NCBI GenBank assembly: GCA_002914845.1
Contig: JXTC01000156.1
Coordinates: 62,001 to 126,000 of the forward strand
DNA length: 64,000 bases
Origin: Trema orientale
Lineage: Eukaryota; Streptophyta; Magnoliopsida; Rosales; Cannabaceae
Direction: 5' to 3'
Shown: in pieces, positions 1 to 11,800 of the stretch
Layout: each line of letters opens with the position of its first letter
Numbering within the stretch: the stretch's first letter is position 1
The notes under the pieces: generated by a model
Told to the model about the DNA's origin: nothing
Seen by the model: only the letters and a program-made list of their open reading frames with translations
Database searches by the model: none
Position numbers and translations under genes: made by a program

Positions 1-1017
1 ATGTTTTGCAAATAACCTCCAACAATCTTCATCAGATATTGCTTGTAGCATATAAGTTTGACAATTACCCATGTTCAACGCAACAATCTCACTACGTGTT
101 GTCAAAATAATTTTACTTCCAGGTGCTCCAGATTCTAAGGGGCTCTTTACAACGTCCCAAAGATCGTAATCTTCATTCCAAACATCGTCATAAACAAAAA
201 GAAACTTCTTTCCCATCAAAGTCCACTTCAATTTAACTTGAAGTTGATATAGGTCCTCGGTATTACAATTTTGGGAAGTAACACTCTGAAACATCTCTTT
301 TGTTATCTTAAAGATATCAAAGTCATCTGAGACAGTAATCCAAGCTTTGATATCAAAATGTTCTCTCACTTGACTATCATCAAAGACCAACTGAGCAAGA
401 GTAGTCTTGCCAATGCCACCCATGCCAACTATAGAAATCACAGATATCTTATTGTCACTAATGTCATTTGACAATAGCAATTTAACGATGCATTCTTTAT
501 CGTAATCCCTTCCGCAAATACTAGATTCTTCCAATAAAGGAGCAGGTAATCTTTGTAAAGGTGTATTTCGGACACCAACTTCCAAACCAAGGAGGTCTTT
601 CTGTTCTACAATAAACTTTAATCTCTCAAGGATCTCCACTATCCTCCGCTCTACTGTTTTCTCAAATGTGGCACATGAATAGGTCTTTCTCAGTCGCTTA
701 CTCATGCTACTTCCATACTCACCGTCCAGCTTGCATCGCAAATCTTCAGTTTTGATTTCATCCAGCAATTCTTCTGCCTCCAAAATTACTTCTTTGAGCT
801 CCTCAAGCCAACACTTGACATCTGGGTCTATAATTTGCTTCTTCTCAGCATCATTGAGCAGAGCATTAGCGGACAACAACGAAATTTCCATCTGCTTAAG
901 CAGCTCATCATTGAGTTTCCTTCCCCAGAAGAAGTCAACAACCTCTGGAGAAGTAATTCTTTCAAAAATCGTCTGAAACAGAGAAGACAGAAAAGCTTCA
1001 CCAACCAGTTCAGCCAT
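1..1017 (-). CDS. CC-NB-ARC-LRR disease resistance protein, 5' part, cut by window edge
   Basis: An uninterrupted frame of 339 codons starts at the ATG whose complement lies at 1015-1017 and is still open at base 1. The N-terminal ~150 residues form an Rx-type coiled coil, including DAEKKQ and an EELLDEI stretch. The NB-ARC domain follows: P-loop GMGGIGKTT at about residues 198-206, RNBS-A WITVS, kinase-2 FLFVYDDVW at about 272-280 (the Trp after DDV is typical of non-TIR receptors), and RNBS-B GSKIILTTR at about 300-308. All nucleotide-binding motifs seen are intact, so this looks like a functional RGA-type receptor that binds ADP/ATP and signals on pathogen perception. GLPL, MHD and the LRRs must lie to the left of the window. 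It is read divergently from everything up to 14.7 kb. No intron is seen in this part. Confidence 0.93.
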   Translation of the reverse strand, partial: MAELVGEAFLSSLFQTIFERITSPEVVDFFWGRKLNDELLKQMEISLLSANALLNDAEKKQIIDPDVKCWLEELKEVILEAEELLDEIKTEDLRCKLDGEYGSSMSKRLRKTYSCATFEKTVERRIVEILERLKFIVEQKDLLGLEVGVRNTPLQRLPAPLLEESSICGRDYDKECIVKLLLSNDISDNKISVISIVGMGGIGKTTLAQLVFDDSQVREHFDIKAWITVSDDFDIFKITKEMFQSVTSQNCNTEDLYQLQVKLKWTLMGKKFLFVYDDVWNEDYDLWDVVKSPLESGAPGSKIILTTRSEIVALNMGNCQTYMLQAISDEDCWRLFAKH

Positions 1018-2207
1018 GTTTCAGTCCACGCGAGACGGGATAGAAAAATCAAGGGAAGCAAGCTCTCTAATACAAACAACAGAAGAAAGGAGAGTTCTGA
1101 TTGTCTTCTCTGGATCAGACCAATAACTTCAACTCTTACTCTAAAAAGCTCTGTTTTTCCCCCCTGAATATCTGGTTCCACTTTACACTCTTCAAAATAG
1201 AACAGCAATAGATGATTCCAAGATATGAAGTAGTTCTTTTTTTCCCTTAATTGCTGGAAAAAAAAAATTGAAAAAAAAAAAAAGAAAATTAGGATGGGCG
1301 TTCATCAAAATCCATAAAATCAAATGAGCTTCACAAAAATCAAGAGGGAAAAGCCAATGATGAAATGACCCTCCCTTCATTTAAGAGGGGAAAAAAAGGA
1401 AGCAACTAAGTCAAAGTATTCCCCTATGTTTTATTTTTTTCAATTTTTCATTTGCACATCCAGAAAAATGTACAAATTAAAACTGAAGCTAGCTCACACA
1501 GTGTATTTATTAAAGAAACAATTATAATAAAATTGAGGAAATCCTCAATTTCAAATCAAGAGAATACATGGTTGATACTTGATACTTACATAGCTAACAC
1601 TATCAAATCTGGTTCTTTTATCTGCTTCTTCCTTCACTTTGAGCTTTGGATATCGATGTATTCATTCAGCTTTTTTCAGCAGAGAAGAGAAAACTTCATC
1701 TCCCATTAAAATTAAACTCCTCTGAGCTTCTTCTTAAGCTTTTCTCTGCAAAACCCACATGGGAAAATTGAAGAAATTTTTTGAGGAAAGTGTATCCAAA
1801 CAACCAAAAACGCAAAAGGGAGATCTTACATTAGTTTGACCAAAGAAACTTTTGAATCTGCTAATTTGACTGTCTAACAAGAACAAAGATTTTAGCAAGA
1901 AGTAATATTTGGAGTTGGGAACCTCTTGTACTGCTGGGTGGTTTAACTCTGAAAAGCAAGTTCGGTCGAGTACATATTACTACTTTGAAGCTTTGCTGTG
2001 AAGGTTCTGGGATATAACTCACACGAGAATAATACTTGTACCATCGAATTACCCTTTGAGATGTTTTTTATTTTATTTTTATGTTCTTTATTGTGTTTTT
2101 TTCATTTTTACCCCCGAAATCTGTACATTGTTATCATCGAGTATCGACTATGAAATTTTAGAGTGGTACTATCTACTTTGTGAGAATTTGGTTTCAAAGT
2201 TTTAATT
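1018..2207. other. Upstream region of the left-edge NLR gene
   Basis: No supported gene. It contains the 5' leader and promoter side of the minus-strand NLR. Short open frames here are antisense or low-complexity (A/T runs at 1258-1285). A pyrimidine-rich AG at about 1165 on the minus strand could be a leader splice acceptor, but this is only a guess. Confidence 0.4.
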
Positions 2208-2216
2208 TTGGCAATT

Positions 2217-2388
2217 GGGGATGGCTACGGTAGGGGCGTCCCTACGTAGGGTCATGTCTTAATTATCGTTGGACAAGAATCTGGTGGGAATAACGAGAAT
2301 CTGTGGAGAATCTATTTATATACAGATTCCCATCCAACGGTGAATAGACAGAGCCCTACGTAGGGGCGCCTTTACTGTAGACGCGCCC
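2217..2388 (+). mobile_element. 172-bp Mutator-like foldback MITE, copy A (family 1)
   Basis: The element starts GGGGATGGCTACGG and ends GACGCGCCC. It is nearly palindromic: the outer ~38 bases (around CCCTACGTAGGG) and the inner CAGATTCCCATC blocks pair with each other. It is flanked by a perfect 9-bp direct repeat TTGGCAATT (2208-2216 and 2389-2397), the target-site length typical of Mutator superfamily elements. It has no coding capacity. Confidence 0.88.
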
Positions 2389-3450
2389 TTGGCAATTAAT
2401 CTCGTAAATTTTCTGATTTTTTATAACTAAGTCCAAATTACAACTTATTGAATATTTGACAAAAAAAATAGAAGTCTGTGCTAGCATATAAAATGAGTAT
2501 ATAACGAGAAATAAATAAAATTAAAAAGTGGTTACAATAACCACACCTCCTCCTAACGTAAAAGGTTCTGAGTTCAAATTTTCACTTCCCCAAAGTCAAA
2601 AAACCTATTAGAATTAGCTCTGTAAGTAAATTTGTTCTTCTTTATACTCAAAACACTTTCAGAGTGCGTAAATTATTTTTTATTTCTTTGTAATAGTGGT
2701 GGTCATTAAGAAATTTTTTTCCGTACTTATTCTTTTTTATCTTTTGTACTTGTTCTTCTTTATTCTTAATTATCTCTCAAATATTCGTTCACACGCAAAC
2801 ATGAGCTTTTTATGCTTCCTTTCGATACAAAATTTGATAATATATTGCAATTGGACTTAAATGTAGAAAATCAAAAATTCAAAAACTTAATTGCTAATGT
2901 TAGAACTTCGGGATCAAATTATCACAAAAATGCATGGATTAAAGGCACCAATTTATGCCATAAACCCTTCAAATTGTACCAAAACTGAATACCTCTCGCA
3001 TTTGAGATCGTTTTAGCCGAGTAACAGGCCGAAATTTAGACCTTAACATTTGTCTACTTCATTCTTTGACAGGAACACAAGTGTTAACTGTTAACACGCA
3101 AATAAGCCTCTAGAAGATCACCTAGATTACAAGGAATCCATTTGTCTATGATGGCTTCGCAGTGTTGGTCAAGATCACATGCATTGATAGTGAGCTAGTA
3201 CCTATGTTGATTTCTTGGCTGAGCTATTTCAATTATTGGGCTTATGCAAGATAATTAATGGGTTTAAGCTATTTCAATTATTTTATTTTATATTATTTAG
3301 TCTGATTTTTTTTTTTTTTACAGTAGATCGAAACATATTTGTCGTTTGGTCATTGATGCAAGTCTTTGTTTTTTTTTTTTTTTTTTTTAAGGTAAAAGGT
3401 TTAGATTTCGTAGCATTAATATTTCCCATTAATGTTAAGAAATTGAGTAT

Positions 3451-3620
3451 GAATAATGCTATAGGGCACCAGTGCCTAGCACCACAATGATGTATTAGTC
3501 TGTCACTAGCTAATCATAATTATACTTCAGGTGGGACCCAATTTATTAATTAAATCATCCAGTGACAAACAGACATATCATTGTGGTGCTGGACACCACC
3601 GGTGCCTTATAGCATTGCTC
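3451..3620. mobile_element. 170-bp Mutator-like foldback MITE (family 2, copy 1)
   Basis: The termini GAATAATGCTATAGGGCACC and GGTGCCTTATAGCATTGCTC are inverted repeats that continue inward through the GTGGTGCT/AGCACCAC blocks. The flanks ATTGAGTAT (3442-3450) and ATTGAATAT (3621-3629) match at 8 of 9 bases, giving a 9-bp target duplication. The centre carries TTAATTAAATCATC. It is non-coding. Confidence 0.82.
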
Positions 3621-3629
3621 ATTGAATAT

Positions 3630-4470
3630 TGACATTTTAACATAAGCATAAGAGCAACAAAGAGGAAAAAATTAGATGAAGGGTAATTTTTTTGACAACC
3701 TAAAACGATGTCGCATTCAATTTTAGGCAAACTACGTTTTTCTTTTTTTTAGTGAAACACGAAGTTTGTATTCACGATAAATCATGAAGTACAACAGACA
3801 TAATTGATTGAGGACTTTCTCAATCCAAGTATATTTATCATTTATTCTACGAGTGCTCTTAGCTAGACAATGTATCATTTTGTTAGCATCACGATTTATA
3901 TAGACAAGAGATATACTCTTAGAAAACTAGATAAAAGAACAGAAAAATCATGCATCAGATCCGGTACATGTAAAGGAGATCTTGATTTACAAGAGTGAAG
4001 ATAGGAATACAATTTTACAGCAGAAATTAGGAATACAATTTCCTCCATGTATTTTGCTTAAATCATTGGATGGACCCTTTTTTTTTTTTTTTGTCAATAA
4101 TGATAAATATATACGTTGTCACATTTGTAGATACTAAAAAAATCCTCCTTTTTAGCAGGAAAGTTTCTCGTAATCGATGAAGAATTATTCATTCCGAAAC
4201 ATGTCAGGATCCTCGGTATAAATTTGTCATTCATTAAAGTAAACACAAAACATTAGGGATAAAATGTAAATAATCCTCGAAATTATTAGTAAAGTACTTC
4301 TCACATACGTGTATCACTTTATTTATTTATTTAGTTTGTCAGTTAGCTTTCATCTTAATTAGAATACCGTATTTTCCTTGAAGTATATAAATTTTCAAGG
4401 CAATATTATCTCGAAAAGGACGAGCCGCAACAGGCGTGACGTGAGTAAGAGCAACAACCTTTTTTTTTTT
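3630..4470. other. Intergenic, no feature recognised
   Basis: AT-rich DNA with homopolymer T runs (for example at 4079-4092). No gene, RNA or clear repeat boundary is visible. Confidence 0.4.
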
Positions 4471-4654
4471 TAATAATGCTATAGGGCACTAGTGGTGCCT
4501 AGCACCACAGTGATGTGTCAGTTTGTCACTGGCTAATCATAATTATAATTTAAGTGGGACCCATGTGGGACCCAATTTGTTAATTAAATCATCCAGTAAC
4601 AAACAGACATGTCACTGTGGTGCTGGGCACCACTGGTGCCCCATAATATTACTC
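4471..4654. mobile_element. 184-bp Mutator-like foldback MITE (family 2, copy 2)
   Basis: Same inverted-repeat termini and interior as the element at 3451. The target duplication is in a poly-T tract (4462-4470 and 4655-4663), consistent with nine bases but not diagnostic. The interior has a small tandem repeat of GTGGGACCCA that accounts for most of the size difference from copy 1. Confidence 0.8.
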
Positions 4655-5670
4655 TTTTTTTTTTCTCTTTTTTCGTTTGATTAAAAATATATATAAAGAA
4701 AAAGGTTCAAGTTTCAGAGTAAGCGAGTAAGCAACAACTTGGAACTTTCAGAGTTCAGACACGAATTGACAAGTACGTGTTCAAGAGCCTTTAAGTTTAA
4801 GTTGGCCAAACATGCCTCGAAATATTGGTCTTGTAATCAGATGAGTCGATCTAACTATTGACGTAATATACGAAGGCAATGTTTGGCAGTTAGGTAGGAA
4901 TTAATTTGATCGGTGGTGTCTTTAGTGCAGAAGCTTCTCTGTTCTGAATTCGTGAAACATGCAGTAATTGTTTTATATAGTCTTAAGAATATGCATGGTA
5001 ATTCGTACACTAATTTTATTTATAGCTACATGATAATTGGGTGCTCTTTAATTAATTTGGTCGATTCACTATGCACTTTATTTATAATCAATTTGTTTAT
5101 TTCTAATAGTAGTGAGCATCATTACTAAGAGGCCTTGGACAAAAGTGAACGAAACAGCCAGGAAATACATATATATATATATATAGGTACTGAATTTCGA
5201 TGCAAACCACTCCTGACTCGTATATATACAACATGGCATATGGGATTGATCAACGTGTCAACAGAATTATTTAAAATCGTTCTTTGGCAGCTTGAAAGGT
5301 CAAATTATGACAGTTTTGAAGTGATTTTTTTACCATGAACATAGATTTACCATTACCAACAGCATGTTTTTAGAATACTATTACTAGCTAGCTTATTATT
5401 CGTTGGAGTGAAAGAACCAAATCTAATCTTAGGCTTTCTATTTTAATCTTTCTTTTGCTTTTCCGTTTTTTGTTGGTAAAGGATTGTTAGAAAAAATATT
5501 GCAAATAATAATAATAAATTTAGAAATTTAAATGCTATAGGATCAATAATACTATTAATTAGAAATAATCTAGCAATATTAAGTGGCAAGATAAAACACA
5601 AAAAAATTCACAATATATAAGATAAAGGAAATTCTAGATTAAATTTTAAGAAAACTAAACCAAATTTTGT
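4655..5670. other. Intergenic, no gene recognised
   Basis: AT-rich sequence with a short (AT)n microsatellite near 5168-5186. Short open frames show no protein family signature. Confidence 0.4.
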
Positions 5671-5674
5671 GTTT

Positions 5675-5970
5675 TATACCATCTCCTTAAAACAATTACG
5701 CCTCCTCGACTGGGTACCAAGAGGATTGGTAACAACATATGTCTCCCAAAGATAAAATAGTTCACGAATAACAATGTTGCACCAACTTGCTACTCCCAAT
5801 GAACTGAGTCACGCCCAAACTCTATCACCAAAATAACTCTAACGAGGCTTGACCGCCTAAGAACTCGACTACACCAAAAAGAAGAAGAACTCAATTTCTC
5901 ACAACTACCAAATAACTCTTGTCTAACTGCCACAGAGAAATATTAAGAGATAGAAAGACTTATTATATTT
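5675..5970 (-). repeat. LTR-like retroelement fragment, minus orientation
   Basis: On the minus strand this stretch matches 12190-12470 (plus strand) at many blocks, e.g. GTTTGGGC followed by CATTGGGAGTAGCAA and a TTGGTGC motif. Two such copies in opposite orientation indicate a dispersed repeat. The layout (leader-like, Ser/Val-free, no ORF) suggests the R-U5 part of an LTR. No TG...CA ends or target duplication could be fixed. Confidence 0.5.
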
Positions 5971-6289
5971 TAGTGTGTATAAAGTGAAGGTGAATGTCTC
6001 CTTTGACAATGCTCAAAAGGGAACTATGTATTAACAAGCCCCAATAATATGGTAAAAATGCTTGGCCGTTTGATTGGGCCAAACCCCTCAGAACTCTTTA
6101 GTACTAGTAGTTTCTATAGCTCATTTGGGCGAGTTCTAGTAGCTTTCTGTAGCCCATTTAGGCTTTGATTAGGCTTGGAAAAATTAAAAACAAAAAAAAA
6201 AAAAAGACAAAACAAAACAAAACATTGGTGGGCCCAAGATGGGGCTTTTCGGACCGGCATTTGTGTCAACAAGACATGCAAGCGCATAT

Positions 6290-6545
6290 AAATACAGCTA
6301 GATCAGTCCTTGATTTGCACCCCACCCTGCGTGTGCGTGCAAGAGAAAGTATCTCAGCTTACTAAATTACTAATTTTTAAATGTACATTTCAACATATAC
6401 ACACATAAGTTATTTTTTCCATGTAGGACTTCTTCCACTTCCTATGGTTTTTCCATTCTAATCACCTCATTTTGGGTATCAATTTCTCACTCACTCAAGC
6501 TCTATTTTAGGCATATGACAGACTTAGAGAATATTATTGAGAGCA
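6290..6545 (+). repeat. Dispersed repeat shared with 11560-11800
   Basis: Blocks such as CCATGTAGGACTTC, CACCTCATTTTGGGTATCA and ATTTCTCACTCACTC recur in the same order and orientation at 11697-11785. It probably belongs to the same degraded retroelement group as the neighbouring LTR-like piece. Confidence 0.45.
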
Positions 6546-6835
6546 ATATATTATTCACACCATCCAATTGGGATAAAAACACTAATAATATATTAATTTT
6601 CATCCATGAGAATTTGTTTTATAGCTAAATTATTAACTAACTCTATACTAGTTTGACCTTCGAAACTTAGTCTTTGTACTACTTTGACCTCCTTATTTTA
6701 TGATTGTTTTCATCAAATGGCCGCCAAATTATAATTTTTGTACTATTTTCGCCTCCCAGTTACAGTCTTTATAATACTTTGACCCTGAATTTCAATTTAA
6801 ATATTTTCATATTTGCATATGAGTAATCTATTACA

Positions 6836-7048
6836 CCTTTCTGGCGAAGTGGGTTGGCTCAAGAGGTAAGAGTACCCATTACCTGAGATTTCGGTCCTAA
6901 GTTCGAGTCACACCAAGGAAGGTGTGAAAACTTATTATCTCTAATGGGGTCGGGTGGGGATTGAGTAGTAGTAAGTATTTTCCTTTAATTTGTAACAAGT
7001 GAAGAGGTCATTAGTTAAGTCCCATTTTAAAAAAAAAAAAAAAAAAAA
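6836..7048 (+). mobile_element. tRNA-derived SINE with target duplication
   Basis: The 213-bp element has a polymerase III A-box-like stretch (TTGGCTCAAGAGGTAAGAG, 6854-6872) and B box AGTTCGAGTC (6899-6908), a 3' body and a 22-base A tail. Perfect TCTATTACA repeats flank it (6827-6835, 7049-7057), as expected for LINE-machinery insertion. Its body (CCTTTAATTTGTAA...CATTAGTTAAG) is shared with the minus-strand copy near 41.1 kb. Confidence 0.85.
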
Positions 7049-7183
7049 TCTATTACAGTTTTCAATGTTGATCATTTTTTTCAATAGAAGGATCGATCCA
7101 CAGTGCAATAATATCAAAATTCAAGGTGACATACTATATAAGTTAAAAAATCGAAAATCAAAGTGGTACAATAAATATTAACA

Positions 7184-7216
7184 ATAATAATTATTATTAT
7201 TATAATAATAATAAAA
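7184..7216. repeat. AAT/ATT microsatellite
   Basis: Imperfect trinucleotide tract of AAT then ATT that can fold on itself. Confidence 0.7.
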
Positions 7217-7723
7217 TGATTCTTATAAAAATATAGGTTACCTCAAATAACTTGACTTATTAGAATGCCAAAAGTTAAAAATCTCAAATGACTTGCTTTA
7301 GTAGAAAATAGATTAGATTATTTACCTCAAATAACTTAATTGGATACGTAAAATATATTTGACAAATTCAGGTTTTGAGATGGAAATCTGACTAGTACAC
7401 CTCAAGTGCCTCATCAAATGATAAAAAATATATCTTTCCGATAAATGTAGGATTTAGAAAAGAAAATGACGGAGACAATTTTTATTTTTGAAATTTTATT
7501 ATATAAAATCAAATTTTATCTATGGAGATGCAATTTCTTCTGGCGATAATATAGTAGACAAAAATCACATTAATAAGTACAACCCTTAAATATCATTGAG
7601 GAGCAATGACGACAAGTTCGAGGATCTAATGGCAAACACTCACACAAATATGCATAAGTGGCTGCTTCAAAGGGCTAGAGAATTATAATTCTGAAAAGTA
7701 TAAGAAAATAGAAATACTTGATT

Positions 7724-8290
7724 GAGTAAACTGCAAAAAAAAAAAAAAAAAAAGAAAAGCTTTGAAATTTAGATATTCTATAATTTAAGCTCTCAAATTT
7801 AGACTTTGCAAAATAATATCATGTGATTAAGAATTTGTGATAATCGATACCCTACACCTACTTTTTAACTATTTTTAGTAACAAAAAGACAATAATATTT
7901 TTTTATTAAAATTAGTTTAGTCCTTATTATTCTTCTTAGTTTAGATTGTATTATTGTATATGGGCGCATCTACAGTAGGGGCGTCCCTGCGTAGGGCCCT
8001 GTCTATACACCGTTTGATGGGAATCTGTGTATAAACAGATTCTCTACAGATTCCCGTTATTCCCCACAGATTCCCATCAAACGGCGTATAAAAGATGGCC
8101 CTACGTAGGGGCGCCCCTACTGTAGCCCTTCCCATTGTATATTATTTATTAAAATTATTCAAAAAGTCAATTTGAGGTATCAATTTTTAGAAATTTTTAA
8201 TATGATGTATTATTTTGCAGAATCTAAAATTCATATTTTAAATTGTAAAATACCTAAACTTTAAGGTATTTTTTTTTTTACAGTTCACCC
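7724..8290. mobile_element. Foldback element (family 3) interrupted by a MITE
   Basis: The termini GAGTAAACTGCAAAAA and TTTTTACAGTTCACCC are inverted, and inner blocks (TTTGCAAAATAATA / TATTATTTTGCAGAATC) also pair. A perfect 10-bp duplication ATACTTGATT flanks it (7714-7723, 8291-8300). The 172-bp family 1 element at 7962-8133 is inserted inside; without it this element is about 386 bp. The 9-10 bp target size fits Mutator-like elements. Confidence 0.8.
7962..8133 (-). mobile_element. 172-bp Mutator-like foldback MITE, copy B (family 1)
   Basis: Opposite orientation to copy A: starts GGGCGCATCTACAG, ends GCCCTTCCC. The perfect 9-bp duplication ATTGTATAT lies at 7953-7961 and 8134-8142. It is inserted within the family 3 foldback at 7724-8290, so it is younger than that element. 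Confidence 0.9.
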
Positions 8291-8927
8291 ATACTTGATT
8301 TGAGCTATGTACCGAATATATTTCTTAGGATCTAATTTGGAAATATAGCCCGAATTTAAGAAGGTGATTTTATTTGGCAATGATAATTTCTTTTGTAATC
8401 TGCTTTGACTGAGTTAGCACATCTGGAATTTTCCAGTTTTGAGTAACTTGGTTTAAAGTTTTGCTTGGATGAAATTATTTTTTAGTCAATTAAATTAGGA
8501 TTGGATTCTTGATTGACCAATTGTATGTTTAGAAAACCATGTACAATATTTCAAAGAGAAACTATAAGTTAACAAAACCGGAAACCAAATTGTCTTACCA
8601 GAAAGAAAAAGCATTTCATTTCAAGGAAAAAAAAAAAAAAAAGGATTAGAACGTGGCTTACCAGAAAAAATGTTTATTATTTTGTTACATGTGGCTTTCT
8701 CGTGTTACGGATTAACTTTTCTCTTTTCTTTTATTTAGTATTATTTCTTTTCATGTTTCTATTTTTCGCTTCGTCTTTATTTATTTATTTATTTTTTTTC
8801 GGTAAACGGCTTCATATTTACTTGTTACCCATACCTACTTAGAAAACTGATTTTGTGGCCCAAAATCAACGACTTTGGTTGCACTGGCCATGCTGATATT
8901 GATTGTTGCTTCTTCTTTCGACTTAGC

Positions 8928-9795
8928 GTTTGATTGCTAAAACAAAAAACAAAAATGGAAAAGGAACGAGAATGTTAAAGAAATGGAATGAGAGTAGAAA
9001 TGGAATAGAAAAGAAAATTGATTAAATTATTTGGTTGACATGTTGGAATCAGTACCTGAATGAGAATTATTATGTTTGGTTTACTATAAAATGGAATAGA
9101 ATTAATATTATATAAACGAAAATACCCTTTCGATTAGAAAATTAGTACAAATATTAAATTTGTACAAAAATTAATTCATTTATTTATTTATGTATTTTTT
9201 GCATTAGATAATTTTTTTTAAAAAAAATAAAAACTTTAAAGACAGAATAACACATCAAACCGTATATACAAGATTTCAGAAAATAATTTGATGTGTTATA
9301 TAGGATACAGTTTGATGTGTTATACGGTTTGAGAATTTTATAATTATTATAAAATATTTGGGCGCGTCTACAGTAGGGGGTGTCCCTGCGTAGGGCCCTG
9401 TCTATACACCGTTTGATGGGAATATGTGTATAAACAAATTCCCCACAGATTCTCATTATTCCCCACAGATTCTCATCAAACGGTGTATAAAGGGTGGCCC
9501 TACGTAGGGGCGCCCCTACGGTAACCCTCTCCTATTTTTAATATTACTCTTTATATTTTGTATAATATTAATTTCTCACAAAATAAAGGTAATTTGGGAC
9601 ATATGTGAGTTGGGTTGGAATGGAATGAGCTTTCAACTCATTTGATTTAAAAATCCTAATTCATTTAAGTAGATGAATGATAATTACTATGGGAATTAGC
9701 TTTCAAGTCTCAAAACTCAAACCAAATAATTAAATTGGCTTTCTTTAGGAATGAGAATTTCATTCTAATGCCCATTCAGCCCAACCAAATGCCAC
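8928..9795. mobile_element. Foldback element with TTTGGTT-type ends, interrupted by a MITE
   Basis: The left part (GCGTTTGATTGC, GGAATGAGAG, TTTGGTTGAC) is matched in inverse by the right part (CAACCAAATGCC, CATTCTAATGCCCATT, GGAATGAG). This resembles common plant hAT-like foldbacks. Ends and target duplication are not firmly placed. It contains family 1 copy C. Confidence 0.5.
9360..9532 (-). mobile_element. ~173-bp Mutator-like foldback MITE, copy C (family 1)
   Basis: Same sequence and orientation as copy B (GGGCGCGTCTACAG start). The flanks AAAATATTT and TATTTTTAA do not form a clean 9-bp duplication, so its flank has drifted or been rearranged. It lies inside the foldback at 8928-9795. 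Confidence 0.8.
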
Positions 9796-10235
9796 AACTT
9801 CACAATTATATGATGCATCTTCTCAATTATGTTGTTCTCACCAGTATTATTCGGGAAAATCTCGTGTTTAATTACAAAAATCAAATCTTTTTATCTGATA
9901 CATTAATTGCAAGTCCATTAATTAACAAAAATTAATTGAAATTTGAAAGTTAGATAATTAGGAAAGAAATTCTGGATTCAACAATTTATTTTTTTTTGCT
10001 TGGAAGAACTTAATTTATGTTAGGAAAGCAAGCAAAGAACTTAATTTTATGCTTGAAAGAAATTATTAATTTTTTGATTGAAAGAAATTTCTGGATTCAA
10101 CTCGAAATATTAAAGGATTTGGATTCTGTGATTCTGTGTTTATGTTAAGAATGCAAGCAAAAACATAAAGTCGCCTTTCTCGATCGAGCTACTTGGTTAG
10201 TTTCAACTTTATTTATTTATTTGAAAAAAGAAAAA

Positions 10236-10715
10236 AAGAAGACTGACAACGAGATTGAAAAACGACATGAACAACACAAAGGACAAAAGCTTAAATTAAT
10301 GATGTCATCTGAAAATATTAAGAAATTCAAAAAACAACATAACCAATAAAAACGACAACAATCTTTCAAAACGACAATATAAAAGGACATCATATAAGAA
10401 CGACAAATAACTAATAAAAGGCAACCTCTAAAAAACACAATACCACACTGAAATGATATCAACTGGAAAATGACAAAAATTTAACTAAATATAAAAACGA
10501 CAAAATCTTTGGAAACGGCATAAACTGAAAAAGGGGTTAGCAAATAAAAAACGACAGTAGTCTACAAATGAGAACAACTGATAATCAATAGTAAATTATA
10601 AAAAGGCAAAATAAATGCAAATGACAATATTCAACGAATGATAGCAAATGAAACGACAAGAAATCAAAAACGACAACAATATAAAATCGACAACAATGAA
10701 AACGACATGAACGTA
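10236..10715 (-). repeat. Cluster of AAAACGACA motifs (TGTCGTTTT on minus strand)
   Basis: At least ten copies of AACGAC or one-base variants occur here (e.g. near 10258, 10351, 10371, 10399, 10496, 10549, 10651, 10668, 10687, 10700), separated by unrelated A-rich spacers of about 13-100 bases. The CpG-containing motif should be rare in this AT-rich DNA. The opposite strand of the same motif clusters near 32.4, 39.45 and 57.7-58.5 kb. Confidence 0.75.
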
Positions 10716-10769
10716 CAAAAGGATGGCCCGCTGCCTAGTTTGCAGTTTTAGTGCTCCGAATCCATAAGG

Positions 10770-11540
10770 TACCTCTCAATTTCTCCTATTCCTTGAGTCT
10801 AGGCTCCGTTCGAAAGCTAGATTTTGAAGGAAAAAAAATTACAAAGAAAAAGTCGTGGAAAAAAAAAAGAGAAAAATATATTTTTTAAAAGTTTATAGAA
10901 CTTTATTTTATTAATTAATGTATCAATATTCTACATACTAAAAAATAACATCAAATCAAACTCTTACTTTTTTTGAAAAAAAATTCTATCATTTCTTGTT
11001 TCAATCGAAACAAGAGAAAATGAAATCTATTAGAATTTTTTTTCTTTCCTTCCAAAAATCCAAGTCCCAAACAGAGCCAGCATTATAGCCACCAATTGGA
11101 CTACCAGCCGATGGTTGCAAACCATTGAACCGCGACTTTTGGTTAACTTTTTGGTTCAATTCTTCTCGGTTCTTGTTTTAATTTCACCCATTTCTTCTCA
11201 ATAAGTGGTCTAGCATAAGAATTGGGCTTTCTACTTATAGTACTACTTTAGTTGAATTAGAAAAAATTCACACTTTCACTTATAAAAGGTTTAGAGTTAA
11301 GGAACTATATTTCTTATTCTCAAGAATAATAACATGAATCATTCATCTAAACTAGAGATACATATGTGATCTAAGCAAAAATAACTAGTAATTTTTCGTC
11401 AGAGCCCTCTATAGATAAATTAATATTCTTGACTAGTCAAAATATGAGTTTAACTTGTCAAAGTGAAATTTAATCAGGAATTAAAACTTAGAAGTAGTGC
11501 TCAAAATTTTGAGACGTGAGAATGAGATGTTGGAAAAATG
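10770..11540. other. Intergenic, no feature recognised
   Basis: AT-rich with no coding potential that I can support. Confidence 0.35.
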
Positions 11541-11559
11541 GACGTGTTCGAGCGGGTGT

Positions 11560-11800
11560 ACACAAGTGCATGTTGTCCGTCCGTGATTTGTACCTCCCCT
11601 GCTCGCACGCTAGAGAGAGCCTCTCAGTATATCAAGTTACTAACTAAAAGTTAGGTAACTCTATATAAACACCTTTTGGTTTGTGTTTTTTTTTTTTCCA
11701 TGTGAGACTTTAGCAAATTTCTACTCTTTTTCCTTCTCACTTAGCTCACTTTGGGTGATGATTTTTCATTCACCCCATTATTATTTTGAGCAAGTAAATA
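11560..11800 (+). repeat. Dispersed repeat shared with 6290-6545
   Basis: The GATTTGTACCTCCCCTGC block, followed by CTCTCAGTATATCAAG and CCATGTGAGACTT blocks, recurs near 6.3-6.5 kb in the same order. Probable U3-side fragment of the LTR-like repeat that follows at 12.2 kb. Confidence 0.45.

Noticed and set aside
2520-2640. Possible third SINE (GGTTCTGAGTTCAAATTTT resembles a B box)
   Set aside because: No convincing A box, A tail or target duplication.
7962-8133. hAT assignment for the 172-bp MITE (an 8-bp duplication ATTGTATA can be read)
   Set aside because: Extending by one base gives a perfect 9-bp duplication here, and the other two well-preserved copies also have nine.
9735-9935. Open frame of 66 codons
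   Set aside because: It starts inside a transposon foldback and has no recognisable motif.
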